Notes under the pieces: generated by a model | Database searches by the model: none | What the model saw: only the letters and a program-made list of their open reading frames with translations | What the model was told of the DNA's origin: nothing | Position numbers and translations under genes: made by a program | Source: Actinacidiphila cocklensis | GTDB lineage: Bacteria; Actinomycetota; Actinomycetes; Streptomycetales; Streptomycetaceae | Assembly (NCBI RefSeq): GCF_907177275.1 | Contig: NZ_CAJSLV010000048.1 | Span: forward strand, 207,476-271,475 | Length of the DNA: 64,000 nucleotides | Direction of reading: 5' to 3' | Shown here: in pieces, positions 29,222 through 36,877 of the stretch | Layout: the number at the start of each line of letters is the position of its first letter | How positions within the stretch are numbered: the stretch's first letter is position 1

Positions 29222-29428
29222 ATGGATGAACCTCGGATCACCGTGTACGGCTCCGCTACCGAGATCACCATCGCCGCCAATGCCGCCGGACTACGGGAAC
29301 TTGCCGAGCGACTCCACGGCCTTGCCGAGCCCCATCTCCGTGACGGGTACCACGAGCACCTTGAGGGCGGTATCAACCTCGAAGACGGATCGATCAGCTT
29401 GATCCTGACCCGAGATGAGACGTTGTAG
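29222..29428 (+). CDS. Small hypothetical protein in the element remnant
   Basis: A 68-residue acidic protein, MDEPRITVYGSATEITIAAN, continuing GLRELAERLHGLAEPHL and LEGGINLEDGSISLILTRDE. The pattern of alternating strand-like and amphipathic helix segments resembles small Streptomyces proteins sometimes labelled immunity-protein (Imm32-like) folds, but I cannot confirm this. There is no clear ribosome binding site. It lies between the integrase fragment and the attR-like site, so it is probably cargo of the former element. Function unknown. Confidence 0.55.
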   Translation: MDEPRITVYGSATEITIAANAAGLRELAERLHGLAEPHLRDGYHEHLEGGINLEDGSISLILTRDETL

Positions 29429-29576
29429 AACGCGCCGGGTTGAGCCCGAGTCGGCTTCGTGGCCGCTGCGTGCCCGACTGAGGGGCGAACGAGGGGGAAC
29501 CACGGGGAACAGCGGGCCGGACGCTCCGGAGGCCCTGGACGGGGCCGTACGAGGTCACCGCGGGGGCACCGCACTC

Positions 29577-29623
29577 GTCTTCCAAACTGGCTACGCGGGT
29601 TCGATTCCCGTCGCCCGCTCTGT
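29577..29623 (+). other. attR-like site (duplicated 3' end of tRNA-Gly)
   Basis: A partial tRNA-Gly copy from the anticodon loop to 4 bases beyond the tRNA end, 46 of 47 identical to 28497-28543. The 5' half of a tRNA is absent upstream, so this is not a functional tRNA gene. It marks the right end of a roughly 1.08-kb integrated remnant. Confidence 0.85.
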
Positions 29624-29701
29624 GGCCTCCGGCCCGGGTCCTGCCCGGCGACCGGGGGGTTTTCCTTGGGCGGCTCCCTTGCGCGGCGAATGGCGGCACG
29701 G

Positions 29702-30154
29702 TCAGTCGACCGGGATGCCCCGGGGGGACTTGATGCGGCGCATGATCATCTGGGAGTTGACGTCGCTGACGCCCGGCAGGGCGATGAGCTTCTCGGTCCA
29801 GAAGCGCTCGTAGGCGTCGGAGTCGGCCACCGCGATGCGCAGCAGGCAGCCCGGGGCGCCGTAGAGGCGGTAGGCCTCGACGACGTCGGTGGTGGACTGC
29901 ACCTCGGCCTCGAAGGCGGCGACGGAGTCGCGGTCGCGCTGGACCTCGACCGAGGCGAAGACCTCGAAGCCGCGTCCGACCGCCGCCGGGTCGACCACCG
30001 CGCGGTAGGTCTGGATCACCCCGTCGTCCTCCAGCTGGCGCACCCGGCGCAGGCAGGGGGACGGGGTCAGGCCGACCCGCTGGGCCAGCTCCTGGTTGGT
30101 CAGCCGGCCGTCGGCCTGAAGTTCGCGCAAGATGCTTCTGTCGATGGCGTCCAT
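29702..30154 (-). CDS. Lrp/AsnC family transcriptional regulator
   Basis: A 150-residue protein. The N-terminal HTH is MDAIDRSILRELQADGRLTN, then QELAQRVGLTPSPCLRRVRQLEDDGVI, the canonical Lrp/AsnC recognition segment. The RAM effector domain follows, with VVEAYRLYGAPGCLLRIAVADSDAYERF. Family members bind amino acids and regulate nearby metabolic genes. It is divergent from an asparaginase gene with a 121-bp gap containing a dyad (30200-30234), so it may control that gene and itself. Confidence 0.93.
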   Translation of the reverse strand: MDAIDRSILRELQADGRLTNQELAQRVGLTPSPCLRRVRQLEDDGVIQTYRAVVDPAAVGRGFEVFASVEVQRDRDSVAAFEAEVQSTTDVVEAYRLYGAPGCLLRIAVADSDAYERFWTEKLIALPGVSDVNSQMIMRRIKSPRGIPVD

Positions 30155-30199
30155 AGGAGCAGTATCCGCCAGGTTTCAGCGCGGTACCAGCCGGTATTA

Positions 30200-30234
30200 G
30201 CAATCATATGGCGGGTCTACGCGCATATCATTGC
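30200..30234. promoter_or_regulatory. Candidate Lrp/AsnC operator
   Basis: Inverted repeat in the divergent gap: arms GCAATCATATG (30200-30210) and CATATCATTGC (30224-30234), 10 of 11 complementary, 13-base spacer. This A/T-rich island stands out in a very GC-rich region and ends 41 bases before the asparaginase GTG. Regulation by the neighbouring Lrp-type protein is inferred. Confidence 0.6.
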
Positions 30235-30275
30235 AGAGGGATCGGAATCAGTAGCAGCAGTGGAGCGGAGGCGTC

Positions 30276-31307
30276 GTGCGACACGTCGTGGTCATCAGCA
30301 CCGGAGGCACCATCGCCAGCCGTTGGCAGGGCGACGGTTACGCGGCCGAGGCCGCAGGGCGGGAGGTTCTGGAAGCCGGCGCGGTGCCGCAGGACGTCGA
30401 GGTGCGGGTGGTGGACCTCTTCACCGTCAACAGCTCCCGGCTCACCACCGACCACCAGCTGCGGCTGCTGCACGCGGTGCACGACGCGCTCGCCGACCCC
30501 GAGGTGGACGGTGTCGTCGTCACCCACGGTACCGACACGCTGGAGGAGTCGGCGTTCTTCGTCGACCTCTTCCACGGCGACCGGCGCCCGGTGGTCTTCA
30601 CCGGCGCCCAGCAGCCGCTGGACGCGGCGGACGGCGACGCGGCGGGCAACCTCTACGACGCGCTGCTGACGGCCGTCTCAGGCCGGGACATCGGCGCCGT
30701 GATCGTCTTCGCCGGGCAGGTCTTCGCCGCCCGCGGCACCGTCAAGCGGCACACGGTCAACGCCCGCGCCTTCGGCGACCCGGACGGGCCGCCGCTGGGC
30801 CGGGTGGAGTTCGGCCGGGTGAGCTGGGGGCGGCGGCAGCCGCGCCGCGCGCCGCTGCCGCTGCCGGAGCGCGGCAGCGCCACGCCCCGGGTGGACATCG
30901 TGATGCACCACAGCGACGCCGACTCGGTACTCTTCGACGCGGCGGTCTCGGCCGGCGCCCGCGGCATCGTGCTGGTCGGCACCGGCGCGGGCAACGCGAA
31001 CCCGGAGATCGCCGACGCCGTCCGCCGGGCCGTCGCGGGCGGGGTGCGGGTAGCGGTCAGCACCCGGGTGGCGGCCGGCGCCGTGGCGCCGCTCTACACC
31101 GGCGGCGGTGCGGTGGACCTGGCCGCGGCGGGCGCGCTGCTGACCGGCACGCTCAAGCCGGGGCAGGCCCGTATCGCGGTGCTCGCCGCCCTGCTGGCGA
31201 CCGGGGACGCGGCGAGCGCCGACGTGGAGCTGCGGCGGCTGCTGGACACCGCGCCGAAGACGGCGCCGGCGTCAGAGCTTTATCTGGTTGATGGTGTCGG
31301 CCACTGA
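30276..31307 (+). CDS. L-asparaginase
   Basis: A 343-residue enzyme of the bacterial asparaginase fold. The two catalytic threonines lie in STGGTIASRW (Thr12) and VTHGTDTLEESAFF (Thr86, with Asp87). The C-terminal domain has IVLVGTGAGNANPEI and VAVSTRVAAG. It has no signal peptide, so it is probably cytoplasmic, hydrolysing asparagine to aspartate and ammonia. The start is GTG at 30276 with GCGGAGG upstream. It is divergent from an Lrp-type regulator. Its last 36 bases overlap the convergent small membrane-protein gene at 31272-31466. Confidence 0.92.
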   Translation: MRHVVVISTGGTIASRWQGDGYAAEAAGREVLEAGAVPQDVEVRVVDLFTVNSSRLTTDHQLRLLHAVHDALADPEVDGVVVTHGTDTLEESAFFVDLFHGDRRPVVFTGAQQPLDAADGDAAGNLYDALLTAVSGRDIGAVIVFAGQVFAARGTVKRHTVNARAFGDPDGPPLGRVEFGRVSWGRRQPRRAPLPLPERGSATPRVDIVMHHSDADSVLFDAAVSAGARGIVLVGTGAGNANPEIADAVRRAVAGGVRVAVSTRVAAGAVAPLYTGGGAVDLAAAGALLTGTLKPGQARIAVLAALLATGDAASADVELRRLLDTAPKTAPASELYLVDGVGH

Positions 31308-31466
31308 GTTGAGGAACCGGTTGATGTCCGGCGCCATGTCCGTGGACGCGAGGAAGAAGCCGAAGAGGGCCGCGACGATCGCGGGACCCACCTTTATCGA
31401 CTTGGACCGGATCATCACCACCAGGACGATCGCGAGCAACAGTGCGGCGGACAGGGAGATAACCAC
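31272..31466 (-). CDS. Small conserved membrane protein
   Basis: A 64-residue protein, MVISLSAALLLAIVLVVMIR, then SKSIKVGPAIVAALFGFFLA and STDMAPDINRFLNSVADTIN. It has two hydrophobic spans with a short basic turn. I recall near-identical small proteins throughout Streptomyces, so it is probably real despite its size and its 36-bp tail-to-tail overlap with the asparaginase gene. The start is GTG at 31466 with GAGGAAG about 9 bases upstream. Function unknown. Confidence 0.75.
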   Translation of the reverse strand: MVISLSAALLLAIVLVVMIRSKSIKVGPAIVAALFGFFLASTDMAPDINRFLNSVADTINQIKL

Positions 31467-31606
31467 AGCGGATCACTTCCTCTTTCGGTTCCTTGCCGGT
31501 CCGGGGACCGCCGCTGCGCCCCCCGCCTCGCCCGTACCCATGGTGCCACCGGTGACCGACAATCAACGCCCGTACGACACACGGCCCATAGTCCCATTCC
31601 CGTGGG

Positions 31607-32749
31607 CTAGTCCCGGCACACCACGAGCAACGCCCGGTCGTCGTTGACGTCTTTGGCGACGGCCTCGATCAACCGCCAGGCGGAGCCGCGGAATCCGGTG
31701 GCCACGAAGCGGTCGGCCTCGCCGATCAGCCGGTCCATGCCCTCGGCGATCTCCCGCTCGGCGGTCTCCACCAGCCCGTCGGTGAACAGCATCAGGACGT
31801 CGCCCGACCGCAAAGTGCCCTTCACTCCGTTGAATTCGGCCCCGTCGTAGACGCCGAGCAGCGGCCCCTCGGCGGCCTTCTCCTCCCACCGCCCGCTGCC
31901 CGCGTGCAGTTGGACGCCCGGCGGGTGGCCCGCGGAGAGCAGTTCGTAGTCGCCGCTCTCCAGGTCGAGCACCAGGTGCACGGAGGTCGCGAAGCCCTCC
32001 TCCCAGTTCTGCCGCAGCAGATAGCCGTTGGCCGCGGTGAGGAAGGCGTGCGGCGGCAGCGAGCCGAGCAGGCCGCCGAAGGCGCCGGACAGCAGCAGCG
32101 AGCGCGAGGCGGCGTCCATGCCCTTGCCCGACACGTCGGTGAGCACCGCTTCGAGCACCCGGCCGCCGGAACTGCGGGTGGCGACCACGAAGTCGCCGGA
32201 GAAGGACTGGCCGCCGGCCGGCCGCAGCGACATCTCGGCGTGCCAGCCGCCGGGCAGCCGCGGCAGCCGGCTCTGGACCCGGATGCGCTCCCTGAGGTCG
32301 AACAGCATGGTGTGGCCGCCCCGCCACGGCACCCCGACCCTGGCTCTGAACTGCGCGATGACCAGGCCGGTGAGCGCCACCGCGGTCACCACGAGGACGG
32401 TGCCGGGGGTGACCCTGGCCGGGCCTTCGCGGTACGGGCCGAGGGCGGCGGACTCGGCGATCAGCGCGACGGCGGAGGCCGCGTAGACCAGCAGCAGGCT
32501 GGAGGGGCGCAGCAGCAGCCCGCCGGCCAGGATGGGCAGCACCAGGGCGCTGGGCGGGCACCACACGGGGGTGACCACCGTGGTGTACGCCAGGATCGGG
32601 ATGACCGCGACCAGGACGCCGAGGCCGACCCAGTCGGACGCGCCGCCGCGGAAGTAGTCCACGGCGGATTTGCGCACGCTGAGCCTGGCCCGGTGCAGCC
32701 TTCTGCGCCACCTGAGCCGAGGCCCCTCGCCCACCGCCGTTTTCGCCAT
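31607..32749 (-). CDS. Membrane PP2C-type (SpoIIE-like) serine/threonine phosphatase
   Basis: A 380-residue protein. The N-terminal part has about three to four membrane spans (GLGVLVAVIPILAYTTV, ALVLPILAGGLLL, SLLLVYAASAVALIAESAAL, GTVLVVTAVALTGLVIA). The C-terminal SpoIIE phosphatase domain shows the metal-binding motifs QSFSGDFVVA, EAVLTDVSGKGMDAA, LLSAGHPPGVQ, LMLFTDGLVE and DVNDDRALLVV. Such proteins dephosphorylate anti-sigma-factor antagonists; no PAS or GAF sensor is seen, so the membrane part may sense the signal. No partner anti-sigma gene is nearby. It is divergent from the Eis-like gene. Confidence 0.9.
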   Translation of the reverse strand: MAKTAVGEGPRLRWRRRLHRARLSVRKSAVDYFRGGASDWVGLGVLVAVIPILAYTTVVTPVWCPPSALVLPILAGGLLLRPSSLLLVYAASAVALIAESAALGPYREGPARVTPGTVLVVTAVALTGLVIAQFRARVGVPWRGGHTMLFDLRERIRVQSRLPRLPGGWHAEMSLRPAGGQSFSGDFVVATRSSGGRVLEAVLTDVSGKGMDAASRSLLLSGAFGGLLGSLPPHAFLTAANGYLLRQNWEEGFATSVHLVLDLESGDYELLSAGHPPGVQLHAGSGRWEEKAAEGPLLGVYDGAEFNGVKGTLRSGDVLMLFTDGLVETAEREIAEGMDRLIGEADRFVATGFRGSAWRLIEAVAKDVNDDRALLVVCRD

Positions 32750-32902
32750 GTCCCGGCGACCCTATCCACGGATGGCCCTGCCGTGCAGGCCGGATGGGCT
32801 GTGAGCTGTCCGGGTGAGCCGGGAGGCGGCTCGTAGTGCCGGCGGGACGGCCCGGGAGAAAATGTGTGTCCCCACCGCGGGTCGGCCTGGTAGGCAGAGC
32901 CC

Positions 32903-34135
32903 ATGACGATCGATCTGCGGGTGCTGGCGGCGGAGGACTGGGACGAGTTCGCGCTCCGCCTGGGGCGGGCCTTCGGCGGGGCGATCGAGGACCCCGAAGA
33001 GATGGCGATGTGGCGGGACTTCCTGCCCTTCGAACGGACGGTCACCGCCCGGGCGGACAGCGGGATCATCGGTACCGCGGGTGCCTTCGACTTCCGGATG
33101 GCCCTGCCGGGCGGCAGCCTGCTGGACGTGGCGGGCGTCACCATGGTCAGCGTCCAGCCGACCCACCGGCGGCGCGGCGTCCTCACCGCGATGATGCGCC
33201 GCCAGCTCGACGACTTCCGCGAACGCGGCCTGGCCGCAGCGGTGCTGACCGCTTCGGAGCCGTCGATCTACGGCAGGTTCGGCTACGGCACCGCGACCCG
33301 GCAGATGCACGGCGAGATCGACACCACCCGGGTCTCGGTGGCGGTGCCGCCGGGCGCGGGGCGGGTGCGGATGCGGCTGGTGACCCCCGCGGAGGGCGTG
33401 GCCGCCTGCGAGGCGGTGTACGCCCGCGTGGCGCCCGGGCGGCCCGGCATGCTGGCCCGGCAGCCCGGCTGGGAGCGGCTGCCGCTGATGGACCCGCCCG
33501 GGGAGCGCGGGGGCTTCGGCCCGCGGCTGTGCGTGCTCGCCGAGGTCGACGGCGAGGTGCGCGGCTACGCCCGCTACAGCGTCAGGGCCGGCGGCACCAC
33601 CTACGGCGTGCCCGACTCCACCGTCAAACTCAAGGACGTCGAAGCACTCGACCCGGTGACGTACGCGGCGCTGTGGCGCTACCTCACCGACATCGACCTG
33701 GTGGCCCGGCTGGTCTTCCACAACCGCCCGGTCGACGACCCGGTGCAGCAGATCGTCTCCGACATCCGCCGCTGCAACTTCGGCTGGCGCGACGGTCTCC
33801 ACGTCCGCCTCGTGGACCTGCCTGCGGCCCTGGAGGCGCGTGCCTACGCGGCGCCCGTCCACGTCGTGCTCGACGTCGAGGACGCCTTCTGCCCGTGGAA
33901 CTCGGGGCGCTGGCGGCTGTCGGGCGACGCGAAGGGGGCGAGCTGCGAGCGGACCTCGGACCCGGCCGATCTGGCCCTGACCGTGCGGGAGTTGGGCGCC
34001 GCGTATCTGGGCGGGCACGGGCTGCGGGCGCTGGCCGGTGCGGGGCTGGTCGCCGAACTGCGGCCCGGCGCGCTGGCGGAGGCCTCCGCGGCCTTCCGCT
34101 CCGACCTGGAGCCGTGGCTGCCGCACGGGTTCTAG
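32903..34135 (+). CDS. Eis-like GNAT N-acetyltransferase
   Basis: A 410-residue protein with the three-part Eis layout. The N-terminal GNAT domain has VAGVTMVSVQPTHRRRGVLT and LTASEPSIYGRFGYGTATRQ; a second degenerate GNAT domain contains DLVARLVFHNRPVDDPV; and there is a C-terminal SCP2-like domain. It ends in Phe, and in mycobacterial Eis the C-terminal carboxylate of Phe is catalytic. Mycobacterial Eis acetylates aminoglycosides at several amines, but many actinobacterial homologues have unknown substrates, so a resistance role is only possible. It is convergent with the Nei-type gene; both stops lie in one hairpin. Confidence 0.9.
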   Translation: MTIDLRVLAAEDWDEFALRLGRAFGGAIEDPEEMAMWRDFLPFERTVTARADSGIIGTAGAFDFRMALPGGSLLDVAGVTMVSVQPTHRRRGVLTAMMRRQLDDFRERGLAAAVLTASEPSIYGRFGYGTATRQMHGEIDTTRVSVAVPPGAGRVRMRLVTPAEGVAACEAVYARVAPGRPGMLARQPGWERLPLMDPPGERGGFGPRLCVLAEVDGEVRGYARYSVRAGGTTYGVPDSTVKLKDVEALDPVTYAALWRYLTDIDLVARLVFHNRPVDDPVQQIVSDIRRCNFGWRDGLHVRLVDLPAALEARAYAAPVHVVLDVEDAFCPWNSGRWRLSGDAKGASCERTSDPADLALTVRELGAAYLGGHGLRALAGAGLVAELRPGALAEASAAFRSDLEPWLPHGF

Positions 34136-34161
34136 GGCGGATCCGCAAGGTCCCGCCCTAG
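34132..34161. terminator. Bidirectional terminator shared by eis-like and nei-like genes
   Basis: A 9-bp perfect stem (CTAGGGCGG at 34132-34140, CCGCCCTAG at 34153-34161) with a 12-base loop. Each arm contains the TAG stop of one of the two converging genes, so the hairpin begins at the last sense codons. Confidence 0.7.
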
Positions 34162-34976
34162 GCGCCCGCTCCCGGCTGGCAGCGCGGGCACCAGAAGAGG
34201 TTGCGGGCGTCGAGCGGCTGCGTGCGGACCGGGGTGCCGCACACCAGGCAGGGCAGGCCGGTGCGGCGGTAGACGTAGACCTCGCCGCCGTGGTCGTCGA
34301 CCCGCGGCGGGCGGCCCATCGCCTCGGGCTCGTGCTCGGGGCGCACGGTGTCGATGCGGTTGGTGCGCACGCCCTCGCGCATCAGCGCCGCCAGGTCGGC
34401 CCACATCGCGTCCCACACCGGCCGCGGCAGGTCGCGGCCGGCCAGGAAGGGGTCGACACCGTGCCGGAAGAGGACCTCGGCGCGGTAGACGTTGCCGACG
34501 CCGGCGATCACCTTCTGGTCAAGCAGCAGCGCGGCCACGCTGATCCGGGACCTGGCGATCCTGGCGTAGACCCGGTCGAGGTCGTCGCCGGGGCGCAGCG
34601 GGTCGGGGCCGAGCCGGGCGTGTATCGCCTGCTTGTCCGGCTCGGCGATCAGCCCGCAGGCGGCGGGGCCGCGCAGGTCGGCGTAGTGCGACGGCGTGGC
34701 TATGCGCAGCCGTACGGTGCCGGTCGGCGGCGGCGCGAGGCCGTCGCCGAAGCCGAACTTCCCGATCAGGCCCAGGTGGACGTGCACCCAGCCGGCGCCG
34801 CCGAAGCCGAGGAAGAGGTGCTTGCCGTGCGCCTCCGCCTCGGCCATGACCAGGCCGTCGACCAGGGCGGCGCCGTCGGAGAACTTGCCCTGCGGGCTGC
34901 TGGCCCGCACCGGCCGGCCGGCGAACCGCTCGCGGTGGTCGGCGGCCAGCCGGTGGATCGTGTGGCCCTCGGGCAT
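34158..34976 (-). CDS. Fpg/Nei family DNA glycosylase
   Basis: A 272-residue protein beginning MPEGHTIHRLAADHRERFAG; Pro2 is the catalytic nucleophile and Glu3 the acid of the family. Lys in GKHLFLGF and the H2TH region LDQKVIAGVGNVYRAEVLF are present. The C-terminal zinc finger is CLVCGTPVRT with FWCPRCQPG (four Cys). The MPEGHTIHR start is typical of the actinobacterial Nei branch (endonuclease VIII-like), which removes oxidised bases and nicks the abasic site. It lies 7 bp downstream of rpiB on the same strand. Confidence 0.92.
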   Translation of the reverse strand: MPEGHTIHRLAADHRERFAGRPVRASSPQGKFSDGAALVDGLVMAEAEAHGKHLFLGFGGAGWVHVHLGLIGKFGFGDGLAPPPTGTVRLRIATPSHYADLRGPAACGLIAEPDKQAIHARLGPDPLRPGDDLDRVYARIARSRISVAALLLDQKVIAGVGNVYRAEVLFRHGVDPFLAGRDLPRPVWDAMWADLAALMREGVRTNRIDTVRPEHEPEAMGRPPRVDDHGGEVYVYRRTGLPCLVCGTPVRTQPLDARNLFWCPRCQPGAGA

Positions 34977-34983
34977 CGCCCGG

Positions 34984-35472
34984 TCAGTCCTGCTGCGGGT
35001 GGTTCGCGGGGATGGGCGGCAGCTCGCCGGTGGCCTCGTACGCGCTGAGCATGTCGATACGCCGCTGGTGGCGCTCCTCGTGGGAGTACGGCGTCGTCAG
35101 GAACAGCTCGACGAACTTCACCGCCTCCTCCTGGGCGTGCATCCGGCCGCCGATGCTCAGCACGTTCGCGTCGTTGTGCTCGCGGGCCAGCGTGGCGGTC
35201 TGCTCGCTCCAGGCCAGGGCCGCGCGGACGCCGCGCACCTTGTTGGCAGCGATCTGCTCGCCGTTGCCCGAGCCGCCGATCACGATGCCGAGGCTGCCGG
35301 GGTCAGCGGCGGCGCGCTCGGCTGCGCGCAGGCAGAAGGGCGGGTAGTCGTCCACGGCGTCGTAGATGTGCGGCCCGCAGTCGACGGGCTGGTACCCGTT
35401 GCCTGTCAGCCACTCGACGAGGTGGTTCTTGAGTTCGAAGCCGGCATGATCCGAGCCGAGGTACACACGCAT
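34984..35472 (-). CDS. rpiB: Ribose-5-phosphate isomerase B
   Basis: A 162-residue protein beginning MRVYLGSDHAGFELKNHLVE, the RpiB/LacAB signature. It has GIVIGGSGNGEQIAANKVRG, in which the Ser replaces the catalytic Cys of the E. coli type, as in actinobacterial RpiB, and EHNDANVLSIGGRMHA. It interconverts ribose 5-phosphate and ribulose 5-phosphate in the pentose phosphate pathway. The start is the ATG at 35472. It lies just upstream of the nei-like gene. Confidence 0.93.
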   Translation of the reverse strand: MRVYLGSDHAGFELKNHLVEWLTGNGYQPVDCGPHIYDAVDDYPPFCLRAAERAAADPGSLGIVIGGSGNGEQIAANKVRGVRAALAWSEQTATLAREHNDANVLSIGGRMHAQEEAVKFVELFLTTPYSHEERHQRRIDMLSAYEATGELPPIPANHPQQD

Positions 35473-35594
35473 GCCCTCAGTCTTTCACCCCGGGGCGCCC
35501 CCGTGCCCCTCGCCTCCCCTCGGCGAGTGGTACTTCCGCTGGTCGCGGTGGCCAGGGCACGGCTTGCGCGGGGCGGCGCCCCCGAATGCGCCGG

Positions 35595-35610
35595 CCCCTT
35601 GCGCAAGGGG
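35595..35610. terminator. Hairpin downstream of bioY
   Basis: CCCCTTGCGCAAGGGG is a perfect 16-bp palindrome 3 bp beyond the bioY stop on the minus strand. It probably acts as terminator between bioY and rpiB. Confidence 0.6.
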
Positions 35611-35613
35611 GGG

Positions 35614-36207
35614 TCAGGGGCGGGTCAGGCGCCAGGCGGTGGGGAGCAGCGCCATGGCGAACGCGGCCTTGAGCGCGTCACCGAGCAGGTAGGGGCGCAG
35701 GCCCAGAGTGAGGGCCTGGTGGGCCGAGAGGTGGGCGGACCACGCCAGGTAGGGCACGCCCACGGCGTAGATGACGGCGGAGCCGAGCACCATCACCGCC
35801 GCGGTGCGCCCGACCGTGCGGTCCCCGCCGCGCCGGGCGAGGAAGCCGACCACGCCCGAGGCGAGCAGCATGCCGAGGATGTACCCGAAGCTCGGCATGG
35901 ACCAGCCGGACGAGCCGTCCGCGAACCACGGCAGGCCGGCCGCGCCGGCGGCGGCGTACAGGCCGAGGGACGCGACGCCGCGCCGCGCCCCGAGGGCCGT
36001 GCCGACCAGCAGCGCGGCGAAGGTCTGGCCGGTGACCGGGACCGGGGAGCCGGGCACCGGCAGGGACAGCTGCGCGGCGAGCCCGGTGAGCGCGGCGCCG
36101 CCGGCCACCAGGGCGGCGTCCCTGAGCCGGGCGCGGCCGGCGGAGGACGCGGGGAGCAGGTCGGCGAGTACGGTTCCGGCCCGGCCGGGTGCAGCTGTGG
36201 CGCTCAT
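35614..36207 (-). CDS. bioY: Biotin transporter S-component BioY
   Basis: A 197-residue membrane protein with about six hydrophobic segments. BioY motifs include LSLPVPGSPVPVTGQTFAALLVG at about 48-70, GASLGLY-like GVASLGLYAAAGAAGLPWFA, and PSFGYILGMLLASGVVGFLA. It should bind biotin as the substrate-specific unit of an ECF transporter, alone or with shared EcfAT; no EcfAT genes are in the window. The start is the ATG at 36207 (MSATAAPGRAG), with GGAG 6 bases upstream. I saw no riboswitch in the 232 bases upstream. Confidence 0.93.
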   Translation of the reverse strand: MSATAAPGRAGTVLADLLPASSAGRARLRDAALVAGGAALTGLAAQLSLPVPGSPVPVTGQTFAALLVGTALGARRGVASLGLYAAAGAAGLPWFADGSSGWSMPSFGYILGMLLASGVVGFLARRGGDRTVGRTAAVMVLGSAVIYAVGVPYLAWSAHLSAHQALTLGLRPYLLGDALKAAFAMALLPTAWRLTRP

Positions 36208-36439
36208 CGGTTCTCCGCGGGGTGAGGGTGATCGGGGGGACACCGTGACGCTAGCCCAGCCCCCGAGCACCCTTCATCGTCGGACCCCGACAAAGCCCTG
36301 ATCATCCGCTTGGAGACTCCCGCGCCCGCCCCCGAGGCCGTTTGGGCAGGTCGCGTGACCCAGGTCACGCGCGCTCGGCGGACGGGGCGGGCGCGTCGAG
36401 CACCGCCCCGTCCACCTCACTCTGTGCGGTTCCACCAAC

Positions 36440-36826
36440 TCAGGCCGGCTGGATGAGATCCCACCTGTTGCCGTACAGGTCGTGGAAGACGACCACCGCG
36501 CCGTACGGCTCGTACCGCGGCTCCTCCTCGAAGACGACGCCGGCCGCGACCATCCGCTTGTAGTCGCCGTCGAAGTCCTCGGTGTTCAGGAAGAGCCCGA
36601 CCCGGCCGCCGGTCTGGTCGCCGATCCTGGCGGTCTGCCCGGGTGTGGTGGCCAGGGCGAGCAGCAGGCCCGTCTCGCGGGAGCCGGGCGGCGCGACGAC
36701 CACCCAGCGTCCGCCGTCCTGCCGCGCGGTGTCCTCGCGCAGCTCGAAGCCCAGTGCACCGGTGTAGTACGCGATGGCCTCGTCGTAGTCCCGCACGACG
36801 ACGGCCACCAGACCCAGGTGTGCCAT
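36440..36826 (-). CDS. Glyoxalase/VOC superfamily protein
   Basis: A 128-residue protein with one VOC fold: MAHLGLVAVVVRDYDEAIAY at the start, GFELREDTARQDGGRWVVVAP in the middle, and VVVFHDLYGNRWDLIQPA at the end, the typical metal-site Glu/Gln strand. The family includes glyoxalases, dioxygenases and resistance proteins; the substrate cannot be told. It lies 51 bp downstream of the nitroreductase-like gene on the same strand. Confidence 0.85.
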   Translation of the reverse strand: MAHLGLVAVVVRDYDEAIAYYTGALGFELREDTARQDGGRWVVVAPPGSRETGLLLALATTPGQTARIGDQTGGRVGLFLNTEDFDGDYKRMVAAGVVFEEEPRYEPYGAVVVFHDLYGNRWDLIQPA

Positions 36827-36877
36827 CTTTGCGACCGCTTTCCTTCCTGCCGCTTTCTTTCCGACCGCTCGCCCGAA

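Noticed and set aside
29098-29574. 158-codon minus-strand frame inside the element remnant
   Set aside because: Pro/Arg/Ser-rich with no motifs; overlaps the more protein-like small plus-strand gene at 29222.
29577-29623. Second tRNA-Gly gene
   Set aside because: Only the 3' half is present; no D-arm or acceptor 5' strand upstream, so it is an att duplication.
30276-31307. Periplasmic (type II) asparaginase
   Set aside because: No signal peptide is visible at the N-terminus; only the general asparaginase family can be supported.
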